The notes: a model not told the origin generated them from the letters alone. A DNA stretch of 64,000 nt from Strongylocentrotus purpuratus (GCF_000002235.5 NW_022145599.1:3975677-4039676), one strand, 5' to 3'; counted from the stretch's first letter, positions 43,701 through 55,629 are shown. Numbers and translations are program-made.

Positions 43701-45664
43701 GGACCCCTTTGTTTCAAATATGTTTGTAAATGATTATTATTGATTTGCAATGTTTTGTTGGAAACAGAAATAAAACTTAATTGAATTGAAAAGATTGTGG
43801 CAGTTTGTTTCAAGATAACGGACCGGAACGTGAAAAAGCCCTATCCCCCAAGAATTTCGAGTTTGCAACACAACCAAAGATGATTCTGATGATCTCAGAT
43901 GTCTAGAAGGATTGTATATATAAAGGCTAATTACACTACGATGAAACTGAGGGGCAGACCCATGTAAAAAAAAAAAAAAGAAATACAAGCAGGAGTAACT
44001 TATAATCTATACGATATTTAACAGGAAGCCGTTGGAGAGACTGCAATACTTACTGGCTTTCAGTTGTATGGTCTCTCTGAGGGGACAAAGTAACAAGAAC
44101 CCGGTCATGTTGCCTGTTATCTTCTTCCAAGCTCTTTGTTTATTGCCCAACACTCACACCCGTATCCCGGCCCCCACTCAGTGTTATTTCGGGTACGCAT
44201 ATGCTCGTACCCTCTTTTTGAAACCACCCCCTATCTGAGGACTGCCAACATTTCCGAACCCCCCTTTCGCGGGCTTTTCGCGGGCTTTTCCTGCCTTGGA
44301 GACCCCCCTAAATCAGGAAAAATGCTCAATGTACCCCCCTAAATTCGGAATAAGTTCTCAGGAGTCCAAAGATATGAGAGGGAAAAAAATGAAAAATACC
44401 CCCTTTTTTTAAAGAAATCTCCGGGTGAAAAGTCAAATACACCCCTTTTTTGTACAATTCTCGGGCCGGACTTTGTCGCACGAAAAGTACCCCTTTACCG
44501 GACATTTTGGCAACACGCATGCGGTCATTCCGACCTCTGAGTGGGGACCCGTATACAACAGAACTAACCAAATTATGACTAAAATGCGCAGATTTGGGTT
44601 TTCATAGTAATGAAGAAAGAAAACAATTTATACAGGTATAACATGTGTGTATTGTATAAAGAGTAACCTGTACATAACTCAAGACATGCATGAAAGTACA
44701 GAGGGAAATATGTAAATGCGTAACACCTCTTAAAACAGAAAGTTGTGTCGATTACGCCCGAGTATACCTGACACACCCAAATTCCAGCGTGTAACATTCC
44801 TTTCAATGTGATGCTTATTTTATATATAAGACTATAGAAGTCCCATGCTGTATACCTCTTGTCATATAGATTTGTAGCGCAACTAATCTAGAGTGAAAGA
44901 GTGAAAGATTCCATATGGATTAAGAGGATGAAGCCATCACTAAACAGGGACTTCCGGGTAGCGAATTTTTTTTCCGTACTCGAGAGAGCAAAAATCCCAT
45001 GTGCGCATGCGCGTGGACTTATGATTTCTCTGCTACTTCCCATACGAAATGTACATGTATTCGCATGTACTGTGCACGATTCGCGTTCTACGAGTAAACG
45101 ATGGCATAGTAGTCTTCAAACACAGACTCTGATTTGCCAGTTTGACAAATCAATATGCGTATGTGTCGCGATGTGCTTATTCAAGTCTGTGTAGTTGTAT
45201 GATTCAGACCCAGTAGTGCATATGGAAATACATTGCAACTTGTATAGAATGGTATAGTAGTCTGCAAGCACAGACGCTAATCTGACAGTTTGACAACATA
45301 CTAGTAGTGTGCTGAGAAGTACTTTATTCAAGTCGCCAACTTGTATAGAATGGTATAGTAGTCTGCAAGCACAGACGCTAATCTGACAGTTTGACAACAT
45401 ACTAGTAGTGTGCTGAGAAGTACTTTATTCAAGTCTGCGTAGATGTATGATTCAGACCCTACTGGTGCGTGCGTTAGAAATGCATCTCAATGTGTAGAGT
45501 GTAGTATAGTAGTCTGCAAGGACATAATAATATATTGTGTATTGATGAGTAGTGATTTTATGCAAGTTTGTGTAGTTTAATGATTCCAGACCCCATGGTA
45601 GGCCTATGTATTGTGCCACTGCTCTCTCACACTCTTTCTCTCTCTCTCTCTCTCTCTCTCCATA

Positions 45665-45698
<34 letters not shown>

Positions 45699-45702
45699 CA
45701 TA

Positions 45703-45737
<35 letters not shown>

Positions 45738-47324
45738 AGCCCTCCCTCCAGTATGCTCGCACTCTCTGTATTACTTTTATTTATAATCATGGTCTGCTGA
45801 GAGCCAGAAGGATGTTAACTCTTAACACAACGATACACGCACCAGTAGGGTCTGAATCATAAAACTACTCAGACTTGAATAACACTATTTTGTCAAACTG
45901 TCAGATTAGCGTCTGTGCTTGCAGACTACTATGCCACTCTGCAAGTTGAGATGCCTTTCCAATACACGCACCAGTAGGGTCTGAATCATAAAACTACACA
46001 TATTTGAATATAAAGCACTACTCAAGACACTATGTTGTCAAACTGTCCGATTAGCGTCTGTGCTTGCAGACTACTATACCATGCTATTCAATTTGGGATG
46101 CATTTCTGTAAGCACTAAAATGTCTGAATCATACAACTACTCAGACTTGAATACTAGTACTATTGCTACGCACGATATATGCGTAATTGTTTTGTCAAAC
46201 TGGCAAATCAGAGTCTGTGTTTGAAGACTACTATGCCATCGTTTACTCGTAGAACGCGAATCGTGCACAGTAGATGCGAATACATGTACATTTCGTATGG
46301 GAAGTAGCAGAGAAATCATAAGTCCACGCGCATGCGCACATGGGGTATTTGCCCTCTCGAGTACGGAAAAAAAATTCGCTTCCGGGTACCTATTGTCACC
46401 GATCTTTGATCCAGTGATCGCAGGACACCAGGCAGTGCAGCGAAGCAAACGTGTGACTGTCTCAGACTGACCACTTAGCTTGAGAAAGTCCACAGGAGTG
46501 GATGAAAGCTTGCATAACAAATTTAAGGTTGGGAGAAGCTTAAAAACTACATGTTATCATCATCCCCAACTGATGAAAGTTTTCTGTACTAATCTAGAGT
46601 TGTTATTCAAAGCTACCATACCTGTGAAATCAGCAAACGTGACACAGATGGAACTAATCCAACCAATCAGAGACGTGGACACATCGAAGTAACTTCGGAA
46701 GGTTGGTAGGAATACACCAAGGCACTTAGCAATCCCCTCCCTGAAGATGAGCGTACAATGAGCAGCAAGTAGAATGAACCATCCATAACCTAGACATAAT
46801 AACATCAACGCTTATTAAGAATTGTAAACAACATAGTCAAGATAACAAATAGATATATGGATGGCCACATGCGAATGGTCTTGCGGGTCCTCTGACAAGT
46901 TCTCAGAGGTTTTAAAAGAACGACACATTTGGGTAATGTTTATTGGCCTTCTCATGACTTTTCTTATAGGGTTCCTGCGACTGACACTACTGGACTTTAC
47001 TTTGGGGCTGTCGTTCTCGTGGGTTGTCTGGCTTCTGTATTGGGATGTTACGGAATGGCGAACTATTAATAACTAAAAATATATTGTTTTTTTTTATTAA
47101 AAAAATCCTTGCAGAATTACTGGAACAAAATTCTGACTCAAAACTCACCTCCATCAGGGGCATGAAAGGCCTGTGGCGATGATCTTGATGTCTTCTTCTC
47201 TGAACTTTGAATTTCACCGCCATTTTGTGCATGCGCGGTGACCTTTTTCCTTTTGACGGCGCCATTTCTGAATTTGCCAATCTCTTCTTCTATGCGGGAC
47301 AGTTTGGAGTAATTTGCGAATTCT
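37577..47324 (-). CDS. SLC16-type monocarboxylate transporter, 5' exon missing (join complement 47324-47149, 46789-46622, 41253-41113, 39954-38944, 37707-37577)
   Basis: Five exons, all joined in phase 1, give 541 residues. The protein has 12 transmembrane helices. Both family signatures are present: DGGYGW entering TM1 and YFDKRYSLANGLSYAGSGVG at TM4-TM5. A hydrophilic loop of about 110 residues between TM6 and TM7 is rich in Asp and Glu. In TM8 the motif reads GVSNIVTR: the Arg of proton-coupled MCT1-4 is kept but the preceding Asp is Asn, as in the orphan members, so proton/lactate transport should not be assumed. The N-terminal segment is basic and the true start lies in an exon upstream of 47324, not found. 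It functions in the plasma membrane; substrate unknown. Confidence 0.95.
38090..38165 (-). mobile_element. tRNA-like SINE head
   Basis: On the - strand, A box TGGCTCAATCGGTAAGG and B box GGTTCGAGTCT about 35 bases apart, without an intact acceptor stem. It lies in the last MCT intron. Confidence 0.65.
38944..39954 (-). CDS. MCT large exon: TM4-TM11 and central loop
   Basis: Acceptor TTTGTGTTAG, donor G/GTACCT, 1011 bases, phase 1 to 1. It carries GIGLGLSLTPSL, the AGSGVG signature, the acidic loop and TM7-TM11, ending SAGFIT. Confidence 0.96.
40376..40470 (-). pseudogene. Degenerate copy of the 5' part of the MCT large exon
   Basis: Matches 39848-39940 closely (AACGCTTGTCGAA, AATGGCCTACCATCGTAAG, CATATGATAGACCGTT) and still reads ELANGLSYVGSGV on the - strand, but it has small indels and no splice sites. 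It lies about 430 bases upstream of the real exon in gene order. Confidence 0.88.
41113..41253 (-). CDS. MCT exon: TM3 region
   Basis: Acceptor AATATTGATTCAG, donor G/GTAATC, 141 bases, phase 1 to 1. It encodes LISGPLCRRFGCKPVAMVGG and a hydrophobic helix ending LAICLAIS. GPLCRRFGCKPVAMVGG is the usual loop between TM2 and TM3-4 of the family. Confidence 0.94.
41254..42402. other. MCT intron without exons
   Basis: A short inverted repeat, TTTCCATAATTTTATTA at 41308 and its complement at 41400, marks a small hairpin element. The rest shows no recognised features. Confidence 0.5.
42403..42534. mobile_element. 132-bp MITE with perfect 17-bp ends
   Basis: CAATAGGGACTTTTAGA and its exact complement form the ends. 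Further inside, GCGTGGA/TCCACG and GACGTCC/GGACGTC also pair, so the element folds completely. No target duplication is visible. Confidence 0.8.
42995..43365. repeat. GTAGTTGTCCTAGGGG minisatellite, locus 2
   Basis: Longer array of the same units as 35385-35610, with TAATCATCCTAGAGGGTGAT variants. In an MCT intron. Confidence 0.9.
43660..43793 (+). mobile_element. LINE 3' end with TTGAATTG tail
   Basis: GTTTGTAAATGATTATTATT...AATAAAACTTAATTGAATTG fits a LINE 3' UTR. No coding part is recognised upstream. Confidence 0.55.
44168..44548. mobile_element. 381-bp MITE with near-perfect 8-bp target duplication
   Basis: Inverted ends CCCCCACTCAG and CTGAGTGGGG; flanks CCGTATCC and CCGTATAC (7 of 8 identical). 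Inside are GGCTTTTCGCGGGC repeats and poly-C tracts. Its left half recurs at 24541. Confidence 0.78.
44961..46379. mobile_element. 1.4-kb foldback element with 9-bp target duplication
   Basis: Inverted arms of roughly 270 bases (44961-45230 and 46110-46379) begin GCGAATTTTTTTTCCGTACT and are nearly identical. Flanks are the identical 9 bases TTCCGGGTA at 44952-44960 and 46380-46388. A 9-bp duplication with long inverted repeats points to the Mutator-like class. Subterminal direct repeats of about 110 bases (ATAGTAGTCTGCAAGCACAG) and a (CT)n run fill the centre. No transposase is seen. It lies in an MCT intron. Confidence 0.92.
46622..46789 (-). CDS. MCT exon: TM1 and TM2
   Basis: Acceptor TTATGTCTAG, donor CAG/GTATGG, 168 bases, phase 1 to 1. 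It encodes YGWFILLAAHCTLIFREG (rest of the TM1 signature), VFLPTFRSYF and TM2 (LIGWISSICVTFADF). Confidence 0.95.
47149..47324 (-). CDS. MCT exon: basic N-terminal segment
   Basis: Acceptor CTCTTTCCAG, donor GGAG/GTGAGT, 176 bases. The first base completes a codon of an upstream exon. It encodes EFANYSKLSRIEEEIGKF through KRKK to APDG, which joins the next exon as DGGYGW. No in-frame Met, so the start is further upstream. Confidence 0.88.
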
Positions 47325-47464
47325 CTGGAAAGAGACAGTAAAGAAACAAGGAATATGTTATGTGTATGTTCTCCTTGATCATGTTTCCTCGAGCCATATT
47401 TACTTTGAGCGATAATATGTTACATTCTGATGAGTATCAAAGCGAAGCAATACACTAACAGCTA

Positions 47465-47668
47465 TTCAATTCAATTCAATTCAATTCAATTTTATTTCGT
47501 CCAATAATAACATGGAAATTCATTGTGGGATTTTACATATTGCGTTTACATTAAAATGTATGAAAAGACATAAAAAGCATGACATTGAAATAGGAAATAA
47601 TTACACTCAAAATCGTTTAGAAATTGGAAAAACATAACATGACATCGACACAATGCACAAATATACAT
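47465..47668 (-). mobile_element. LINE 3' end with TTGAA tail
   Basis: (TTCAA)n followed by TTTTATTTCGTCCAATAATA, the complement of a LINE 3' end, similar to 26868. It borders the next element. Confidence 0.6.
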
Positions 47669-47669
47669 A

Positions 47670-48110
47670 CACTGTTGCTCATAAAGGTTAAATTTTTTTT
47701 TTTTTACCTCAATTTACGGAATTATTTTAAAAATAATTTAAAAATAATAGATCTAGATAATAGTATACATTCTCAGATTTTATTGAATAATAATTTGCCA
47801 ATGTGTGTTTTGCGTGACTGCTGAAGTATGTGTGTGCTACTATGCTTATCAACTAGGGGACCTACGCCCTTAAGTCATAAATGACAGTAATGAGGATCAA
47901 TGCCCCACAAAAGGGCACTAATATAGCACATCGACACGGTTTTGATCCTGGGGCCTCACAGTTGCGAGGCCATTGCTTTGTCACTGAACCATGACTGTAC
48001 GCAGCGGGGGCTAGGGTAGGGGGCAGTTTCCATAAATTTAAAAAAAAACAGAAAATGCAATAAATTTTCAATAATTTATTGCATTTTACCCTGGTCCCCA
48101 ACATAAAAAA
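47670..48110. mobile_element. Second copy of the inverted-repeat/tRNA-like composite
   Basis: Starts CACTGTTGCTCATAA after TA, as in 17533. It then follows the same order: GATCTAGATAATAGTATACA, GTGTGTTTTGCGTGACTGCT and the - strand tRNA-like part (A box near 47985, B box near 47945). The right end is not the original inverted repeat but runs into a second inverted repeat (47980-48297). Confidence 0.75.
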
Positions 48111-48297
48111 ATTCTCTGGACGGCCATGCATTATGGCTCAAGGCATGGGTACACATAAGATTTGTTTATGTTGGGAACCGGGGTAAAATGCAATAAATTA
48201 TTGAAAATTTATTGCTTTTTCTGTGTTTTTTTATATTTATGGAAACTGCCCCCTACCCTAGCCCCCGCTGCGTACAGTCATGGTTCAGTGACAAAGC
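47980..48297. repeat. Inverted repeat with about 130-bp arms
   Basis: CAGCGGGGGCTAGGGTAGGG and GGTAAAATGCAATAAATT-type sequence are mirrored at 48155-48297 (CCCTACCCTAGCCCCCGCTG). It contains part of the tRNA-like element on one arm. Confidence 0.85.
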
Positions 48298-48299
48298 TT

Positions 48300-48760
48300 T
48301 GACGTTTCAATAAATTATTACTCTTAGTCCTTATCTGTATTCCTTTTCGCCCATCCAGCGCTAAGCGCGGAAGCTTTACCGTTTCATTAAATTATTAGAG
48401 AAGGAAGACGATTCGTTGTATCGAGTCCTTGTCTGAATTCAGTTTCCTCCCCCCCCCCCCCCTCCCGCGCGAAGCGCGGAATCTTTGGCGTTTCATTTGA
48501 TTGATTCTTAATCCACGTCTGAAATCATTTTCGCCCATCCCGCGCGTAGCTTTCACGTTTCATTAAATTATTAGGAAAAGAAAAGGATTCGTTGTATCGT
48601 ATACTTTGACGTTTCATTTAATTATAACTCTTAATCCTAGTCTTAATTCGGTTGCCCCCCCCCCCCCTCCCGCGCTTAAGCTTTGCCGCTTCACTAAATT
48701 ATTAGAGAAAGAAGACAATTCGTTTTACTGCAATATTCATCCTTGTCTGAATTCAGTTTC
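48300..48760. repeat. Satellite-like units of the 117-bp family, inverted
   Basis: Four degenerate units with GAAGCTTTACCGTTTCATTA, AGAAGGAAGACGATTCGTTG and CTTGTCTGAATTCAGTTTCC, opposite in orientation to the array at 24930-26310. Confidence 0.85.
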
Positions 48761-50335
48761 CCCACATGATGTACGTATGGAACGTTCGTTCGCAAATCTT
48801 TGCATGCACAGCCCGAGTGGTGGGTAGCATGTTATCTCCCGGCAGTGCTCGTCGCAATAGCTTCTGGAAAGGAATTGTATATTACACAATGCAATCGCAT
48901 GACCATAACTGGTCTTTACCTTTAACGGCGAAGAGTTTTTTGTGAATTGTGAATTTGTGAATGGGAGCTTAAAGAAAAGCTTTCGCGCCCGTTCCTACGC
49001 ATTACCTATTCATGTAATCCCCGCGTGTGTGTCCGCTCTCGTCTTGAAAGATTTGACTCTAAAATTTTCACCTTGGCTACTGATATGTTTTATTATTTTT
49101 TTACGTACAAGACATTGATTTAGATTGTTGTTCTGATTGTTTATTTCCCTCCCAAACATCGAAGTTGTGTAGGCGTTGACGTTGGCATGATTGTTCATTT
49201 CTGTTCATTAATGTGGTCAATACTTGTATTATATTAATTTGTTCACGAACAAAACAAAAACGATATGTATAATTGTATTCCTTCTGTATGTTTTGACACA
49301 TTATTTGTTTCATATTACATTTATTTTGTTCTGTCATCCGATCAAAATAGGTCATATATCTATATCATCAATCTGTTCTTTCTCGTGCAAGATCGATTTA
49401 AAGAATAGAAACGTAGGTTCTCTAAATCTTCGCAAAATCAGCTATTGTATTTCAAAACCCGTGATTTAAAAATGATACTTATAATCAATGAGATTGAAAG
49501 ATTGTGCTTGAAATAAGATGATAGGGCGTTTATAAATATGTCATACGAAACAAAAAAAACATCTGCAAATTAAAGATATTACAAAAATGATAGTCGTATT
49601 GTCAGGAGCCTGCATCATCAAAACGTTTCGGTAGATGGAACAATTCGAAATCGCCTATCTGTTCCAAACATGAATCTTCGCGAAGAAATTGTATTAGTGG
49701 TGGCATTTGTCGTAACAATTTGTTGTCAATTGTTCGTGACGTTTTGACGTTTCATATTTGTTAGCTAGCGCTAGTAAAGTCTTTTGTTTTAACGCGCACT
49801 GTATATAGTTATAAGGCCTTGAACACGTTATGTTCACATTGTGTGTTATATAACATACAGATATTATAGTACTTGTAACTTTTACAAGCACTTTGTTATT
49901 GCAACGCAAAAAAGACAGCTCTTTGAGCAGCTAATAGTTGTTGCGCCCATTGTTCCCCTCATAGGCGGCTATTCCCAATTACCGGGCATTATTTGTCATT
50001 GTAGTTAAGTTTATTATTCTATTCATGCTTTCTATTTATTTATTTAGTTTTGGGGAGGGGGATGTCGTATTACGAATTCATGACCCTTATACATAATGAC
50101 CATGTTCTCAAATTACGAATAGCGGTCTTCATGAATAGTTGTCCAATGAATAGCGGTCTTATAACTAGCGAGGGGAGCCCTCCTGATGGGCCTCTGCCAT
50201 TTTTGGTCCGGCCGTTCACTTCGCCGCCCCCCCCCCCCCCTCCCTCACACACACACATAATACGCAGCCTTATTGTAGCTAAACAAGAATCCATAGCAAG
50301 TCGGACTATTATAGCGATCAAACAATAGCCTTGCT
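48761..50335. other. Sequence 5' of the MCT exons, no exon recognised
   Basis: The missing first MCT exon would be expected here or beyond, but no ATG exon with a phase-2 donor is convincing. 50090-50170 has the GAATAGCGGTCTT repeat also seen in SDR intron 3. Confidence 0.4.
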
Positions 50336-50510
50336 CGGCCGCGTGAAATCCTGCTACGGCATTCTATGTTTTTTTCTTTTAGAGCGAACTTTTCTTTTGT
50401 ATTCGCTCCATAGAACTCTACTTTATCTTACAGCTAGGTGAAATGAAAAGAGCGTCATCATGAGTAGATCTTTTGTTTGATGTTATCCTTCTTCTCCCTA
50501 ATTAAGTCAA
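50336..50510. repeat. Direct duplicate, copy 1
   Basis: GTGAAATCCTGCTACGGCAT, GAGCGAACTTTTCTTTTGTA and TGAAATGAAAAGAGCGTCAT occur again, split, at 51213-51258 and 53418-53545. Copy 1 is uninterrupted. Confidence 0.85.
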
Positions 50511-50588
50511 ACCTTCAATTTAGGCCTATCCATAAAAGGTAGCTTCCTGTACCGTTCGCTTTTTTTTTCCTGACTGCTATATGAAGCA

Positions 50589-50755
50589 TGTGTATGCTCT
50601 GAATTAGGCAAACAGGGGACCGGGTTTAAGACCTCTCCGAACGAAATGTGATGTTAGTTATGCCTTACCATGGCATATCAACTTGGTTTCTAACCAGGGA
50701 GCTCCCGGTTACGAGCTGCTCTGCTCTACCACTGGGCTATAGCGCCTCCCTCCTT
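50589..50755 (-). mobile_element. Diverged tRNA-derived SINE
   Basis: On the - strand, GCTATAGCCCAGTGGTAGAG is a good A box and GGTTAGAAACC a degenerate B box. The downstream body follows the order seen in 17533 and 47670. Confidence 0.7.
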
Positions 50756-51467
50756 TTAAAAAGATCTTTTAAAATTTGCCGTTTTTTTTTTTAGAATAAG
50801 AATCAAAACATGTTTGGTATGTTTTTGTATCTGTGCATTATGTTTTCAAAATTTCACTTTCGCCACTTAATAATACAAATCTACGAATAAATGATTCGAA
50901 TGTTAGAGCAAAAATCAATGATTGTATTTGTGTCCCTGCCCGTTTTGCGATCATTTAGTACATATAGCGCAAAGTAGAAGTCGAATGATAAATTATCACC
51001 ATGAACTGATTAATGTTTTGTATTGCATTTCCAATTGCTGCTCAACTTTATCACTATCAGGCTACGCTTTTTTGTTTACATCTTCATGACACACATGTTT
51101 TATAATCTCGATATAGTTCCCGGACTCTTTTTTTCTATTTATTCCACTTTTAAAAAGAGCTATGGAATTGTTATGATTTAAAACGCCTTCTGGACGGGCA
51201 ATTTTCGAAGGCAAATCTCGGGCGTGAAATCCTGCCACGGCATTTTATGTTTTTTTCCTTGAGGCCACTTAACAAAATATACATGTTTAGCGTCCCCGCC
51301 CGCTTCCTTTTGGGGGGCCGCCTCCTATTTTTTATTTTTGGGGAATTAAAAAAAAAAAAAAAATATTTAATTTTTTTTTATAATTTTTTTTTTTTTTTTA
51401 AAGAAAAAAAACATGAAAACACTGCTAAAATGGATCTATTACTGATTTTAATTTTTTTTTCTAAAAA

Positions 51468-53262
51468 TGTGACCCGGCACCACAAAATCAACAAAAAGTC
51501 GCAAAAATTATTTTCCTGATTTCATCTGATTATGAAAGAAGAAGTTCTCCTCATTAAAATGGTATATTACTTGTCCAAATTGAAGCTTCCTAAATATTTA
51601 GTGAATGAAAAGAGCTGGTGAGGGAGGTTACTGGTATTAAATTGTGAGAAAGAGAGCTTTAAAGTTTGGGGCTATTCAAGCATGCGGAGCAAGCAAACCC
51701 CAGGGAAATCAATAGAAGGGTGAATCAAAAGGCCATAGCAACCACTATGAAGAGATTTTCAGATTAGGCTGAAATTTGGCCTGATGGTCAAACATAGTCT
51801 GTTCATTATGTTTCTGAGGTTTCAATGTGTGGACTTAAGTCTTTCAAAAGTTATTATGTTGTAAATGTATAGAGTTGTAATTGGACAGATTAAGTGAACT
51901 GCAACATAGTGCCGAGACACCTGCACTAGACAATGCCTATTCATGGTGGACCCGGAGTCTTTTTGTTCCCCCTTACATAACACTGCTTGTCACCTATCTT
52001 GTTTTGTATACATCTGGGCAATTATTTGTAACCACATTATGAACTTGCTTTATACTTAATTCCCATACTGTTTTCTTTCTCACAGGAGGTTCAAAGTATT
52101 TTTACTATGACTTGCTCTTTCATTTCCAGTAGCCATCCTGATGATAATTAATGGGAGCAATTCATAAATACCAGCCAGAAAGTGGTATAAAAATAAAGAA
52201 AGGCAGGAGACACACAGTAAAGACACCAACATAGAATAACGAAAAATAGAAAGAATGAGAGAGAGAGACAGAGAGGGAAAAGAAGGGGGAGAATTATGAT
52301 AGCTGTAAGCAAAATGATGATACCAAGAGTGTGAATGTGTGTTTACAATAAGAACTTGATTTCAAAACTCTTATGGGAGAATAAATTTGGAAGCACAGAA
52401 ATGAAAACAAAATTATTTAGGGAATGTCACAACTCTTTCTCATCCTGTATCACAAGTTTAAAAATGCAACAACTCTCTCTCTCATCCTTTATCACAAGTT
52501 TGAAAATGCAACAACTCTTTCTCATCCTGTATCACAAGTTTAAAATGCAACAACTCTTTCTCATCCTTTATCACAAGTTTAAAAATGCAACAACTCTTTC
52601 TCATCCTTTATCACAAGTTTGAAAATGCAACAACTCTTTCTCATCCTTTATCACAAGTTTGAAAATGCAACAACTCTTTCTCATCCTGTATCACAAGTTT
52701 AAAATGCAACAACTCTTTCTCATCCTTTATCACAAGTTTAAAAATGCAACAACTCTTTCTCATCGTGTATCACAAGTTTAAAATGCAACAACTCTTTCTC
52801 ATCCTTTATCACAAGTTTGAAAATGCAACAACTCAAGCGACTCGAAGTCGTTAACGGAGAATATAAGACGAACGCAAATCTGGAACTCGGATGTGAAAGC
52901 GGATACAAACAAAATGGCGCGCCGCACTGATTGCTATAACGGACCAATCACAGCCCGCGTAGCACGACCCGTTAGCAACGACTGACCATTTCCGGACCAC
53001 GATAATTTCGCTCGGGAAAAGTGATCAAATTTTGGAAGAGACCGAAGGCTGTGCGAAAAAAAGTGGTCTAGAAAAACCGTTTAAAACACATCTTCTACTA
53101 TGTTTTAGACTTCCAAATTTTGATACTAGGTACAGAAAAGACCACTCTTTCAGAAAATGTAAAAAAACAAAAATCTATTTTTTTCACCTAAATTGACATT
53201 TTAGCTGATTACGGAGAATCGCTGGTTGCGACTTTTTGTTGGTTTTGTGGTGCCGGGTCACA
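51468..53262. mobile_element. 1.8-kb element with about 36-bp inverted ends
   Basis: TGTGACCCGGCACCACAAAA and the following CAACAAAAAGTCGCAA are repeated inverted at 53227-53262 with one mismatch. The locus-level duplicate (50336-50510) lacks the whole 2.1-kb segment containing it. The centre carries a 40-bp tandem array. No transposase is seen and the target duplication is unclear. Confidence 0.78.
52430..52835. repeat. 40-bp tandem repeat
   Basis: About ten units of ACAACTCTTTCTCATCCTTT plus ATCACAAGTTTAAAAATGCA, lengths 38-40. Inside the element at 51468-53262. Confidence 0.95.
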
Positions 53263-53545
53263 AATGTCGGCGGCAATCTTGAAAAATAGCCCGACTGTCA
53301 GGGAAAATGTACTGAGCGGCCATTTTGAGCGGCCATTTTGAAAGAAAAAAAGAAGGCCTCCTCCTTCCTATTTTTCGAAAAAAACAGGACGCTAATAAAA
53401 CATTTTTTTATTTTTTATATGGCCTTAGAGCGAACTTTTCTTTTGTATTAGCTCCGTAGAACTCGACTTTATCAAACAGCGAGGTGAAATGAAAAGAGCG
53501 TCATCTTGAGTAGATCGTTTGTTTGATGTTATCCTTCTTATCCCT

Positions 53546-55098
53546 AATAATTATTCTCAAATTTCTTATGTGTAACTGATTTTCTTATAAAACTCAAGAT
53601 ATGGCGTATATATTCAATACTGAATGAACGCCATTAACCAATTACCAACAACAACACAACAACATGAGGGGGGCACATCCCCCTCAGACACCCCTGCTTG
53701 GCGCGCCCAATCGCCCCCCTAAAAAAAATAACCTGGCGCCGCCCCTGTTTACAGATATATTATTACCCCCCTGTCATTGGATTCAATACTTGCCAAACAC
53801 ACACTGTGTGCACTATCTCCACTAACTAGGGAGCATTCCAGCCAGGCGTTTCTTGACGCTCAAAAACTGTTTGACTAACAATGACGGGTACCCTTAATAA
53901 ATAAATATTAGTCTTCAGCGGGTAACTCACTTCGTCCTTGATCCCATATCTAACTTTTCGAAGTTTCTTTATCAGTGGAACTTGAGTACATCACAAGTGG
54001 CCTCCAGAGCTCTTCCTGTTGCTGCTGCCTTTACTACTGATTTGTTATATTAATGTGGCTATTTTTCGTCTAGTCTGGTTCGTAAGAATATAGTCGAGTA
54101 TAGTGGAGCTCCGAGCTCGGACACTGTGTGTCCTCCTGTGCTTTCGTTGTTCTAATGATGAGGATCGTCCTGTGTCAACCCGGAAATACACGTACACCTA
54201 GAGCCAGCACGGTTGAGCGCAGGGTAATATATTTAGCGTCGAGCTCCGCGCATGAGCGGACTGGGAGGGGGGGGGTGGGCAGTCAGACCGCAGCCGGTGC
54301 GAAAACCCTCTTTTTTGTTCAGCACGTATGCAAGAATTTACGTGTCTTGCATACGTAATGAGTACTGCAGACGGTCTTCCCGATCGGCAGTTTTTGCCTT
54401 TATAATTGTTCATTTCTCATGAAATGGGTCTTATTTTAAAGATAAGAAGTTGCACTCTCTATATACTTATATGACAATCATGTTAAATATATTTTGGAAA
54501 CAAATATTTCGCCTTGAAAATGGGGTTTTTCGACAATAAATCTAAAGAGTAGGGCTGATTTTCACATAGAAATCATTCTTGCGTCAAGAAGATGTTATAA
54601 TCAGCATAAAGCATAAATATTTTTCTTCACAATGATATCAAAATTATTATAGGCCCCCCCCCCCTTAACCCCACCTATAGTACTTTCTATCTTTCCCTAT
54701 GTCATTTTTGTTTGTTTTAAATCTCTATCATATTTTCTATCTTCTCTCCTTGACATTTTAAAATCCTTTTGTCCCTTTCCCTCTCTCTCAATTTGCTATT
54801 CTTTAATTTTATCCGATTCTACTTTCTCCTCTTTCTAGAGTTAGATTATGTTAACATTCGTTTTTGTCCTATCATTTTACTCTTCCTCTTTTTAATTTCC
54901 TCATGTCATCGTTTGTGTTTAACATTATACGATTTTCTCTCTATATTTTCTTATTTCATTCTTTGTTTTTATTCTTTTACTTTTTCTCTTTCTCTCTTTC
55001 ATTACTTGCACGCCCAAACACCGCTAGACCGTTATACAGGCGGTGCGCTCGATTTCGTTTTGATTTGACCTTGCTTTTCTATTGAATAAACACGTTGT
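53546..55098. other. No gene recognised; G-tract remnant and T-rich stretch
   Basis: 53660-53755 resembles the end of a G-tract MITE (GCCGCCCCTGTTTACAG). 54680-55010 is T/C-rich with artefactual open frames. 54100-54360 is GC-richer, but no promoter can be supported. Confidence 0.4.
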
Positions 55099-55629
55099 TT
55101 ACGTGAAACCGCTGGGAAGCAAGCCTGCCATAACTTGGTCCAGGAAGTGTGTGTGAATAAGGTCTACGTTTTGATTTTGAAAGACAAATACTTCTAAGAA
55201 TGTATGAGGGATCTGAAGCGATGAACAGGGTGTAAAAACCTTTGACGGATTTTCCACTCCGTTTAATATTTTATAGCCATGAAGGATGTAGATCGAACGT
55301 GTAGCTAACAATATAATTTGTAGGTTAGGTTGAGAGAGAGAGAGAAGGGACAGGGAAAAAAAGTCAAGAGAATTTGATTGATTTGATATGTTTCCACAGT
55401 CAAGTATACACACAAACACCCCCAACGCACACACACACAGTTACATACACAATATAAGAAGTTGTACTGTGTGCACTATTGAAGAACGTTTAAGAAATGC
55501 ACAACCTCTGATTTGCACACTAGATATGTTCATTCTTTGTTTAAAGTTAGAATGTGTGATGCGAATAATAATTCGTTGTTGACATTCTGAAGTTGAAAAA
55601 TTGGAGTTGTTTAAATATAGATTGGACAC

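Noticed and set aside
46861..47076. + strand hydrophobic frame, with an alternative frame reading VPATDTTGLYFGAVVL after an acceptor-like TTTTCTTATAG
   Set aside because: Transporter-like in flavour, but it is antisense within an MCT intron, isolated, and has no partner exon; not enough to call.
52430..52835. CRISPR-like array
   Set aside because: Units are contiguous 38-40-bp tandem copies without unique spacers, and the genome is eukaryotic.
55099..55434. - strand frame ending IHTHFLDQVMAGLLPSGFT
   Set aside because: Has an acceptor-like site, but a second frame is equally open and no family or partner exon is seen.
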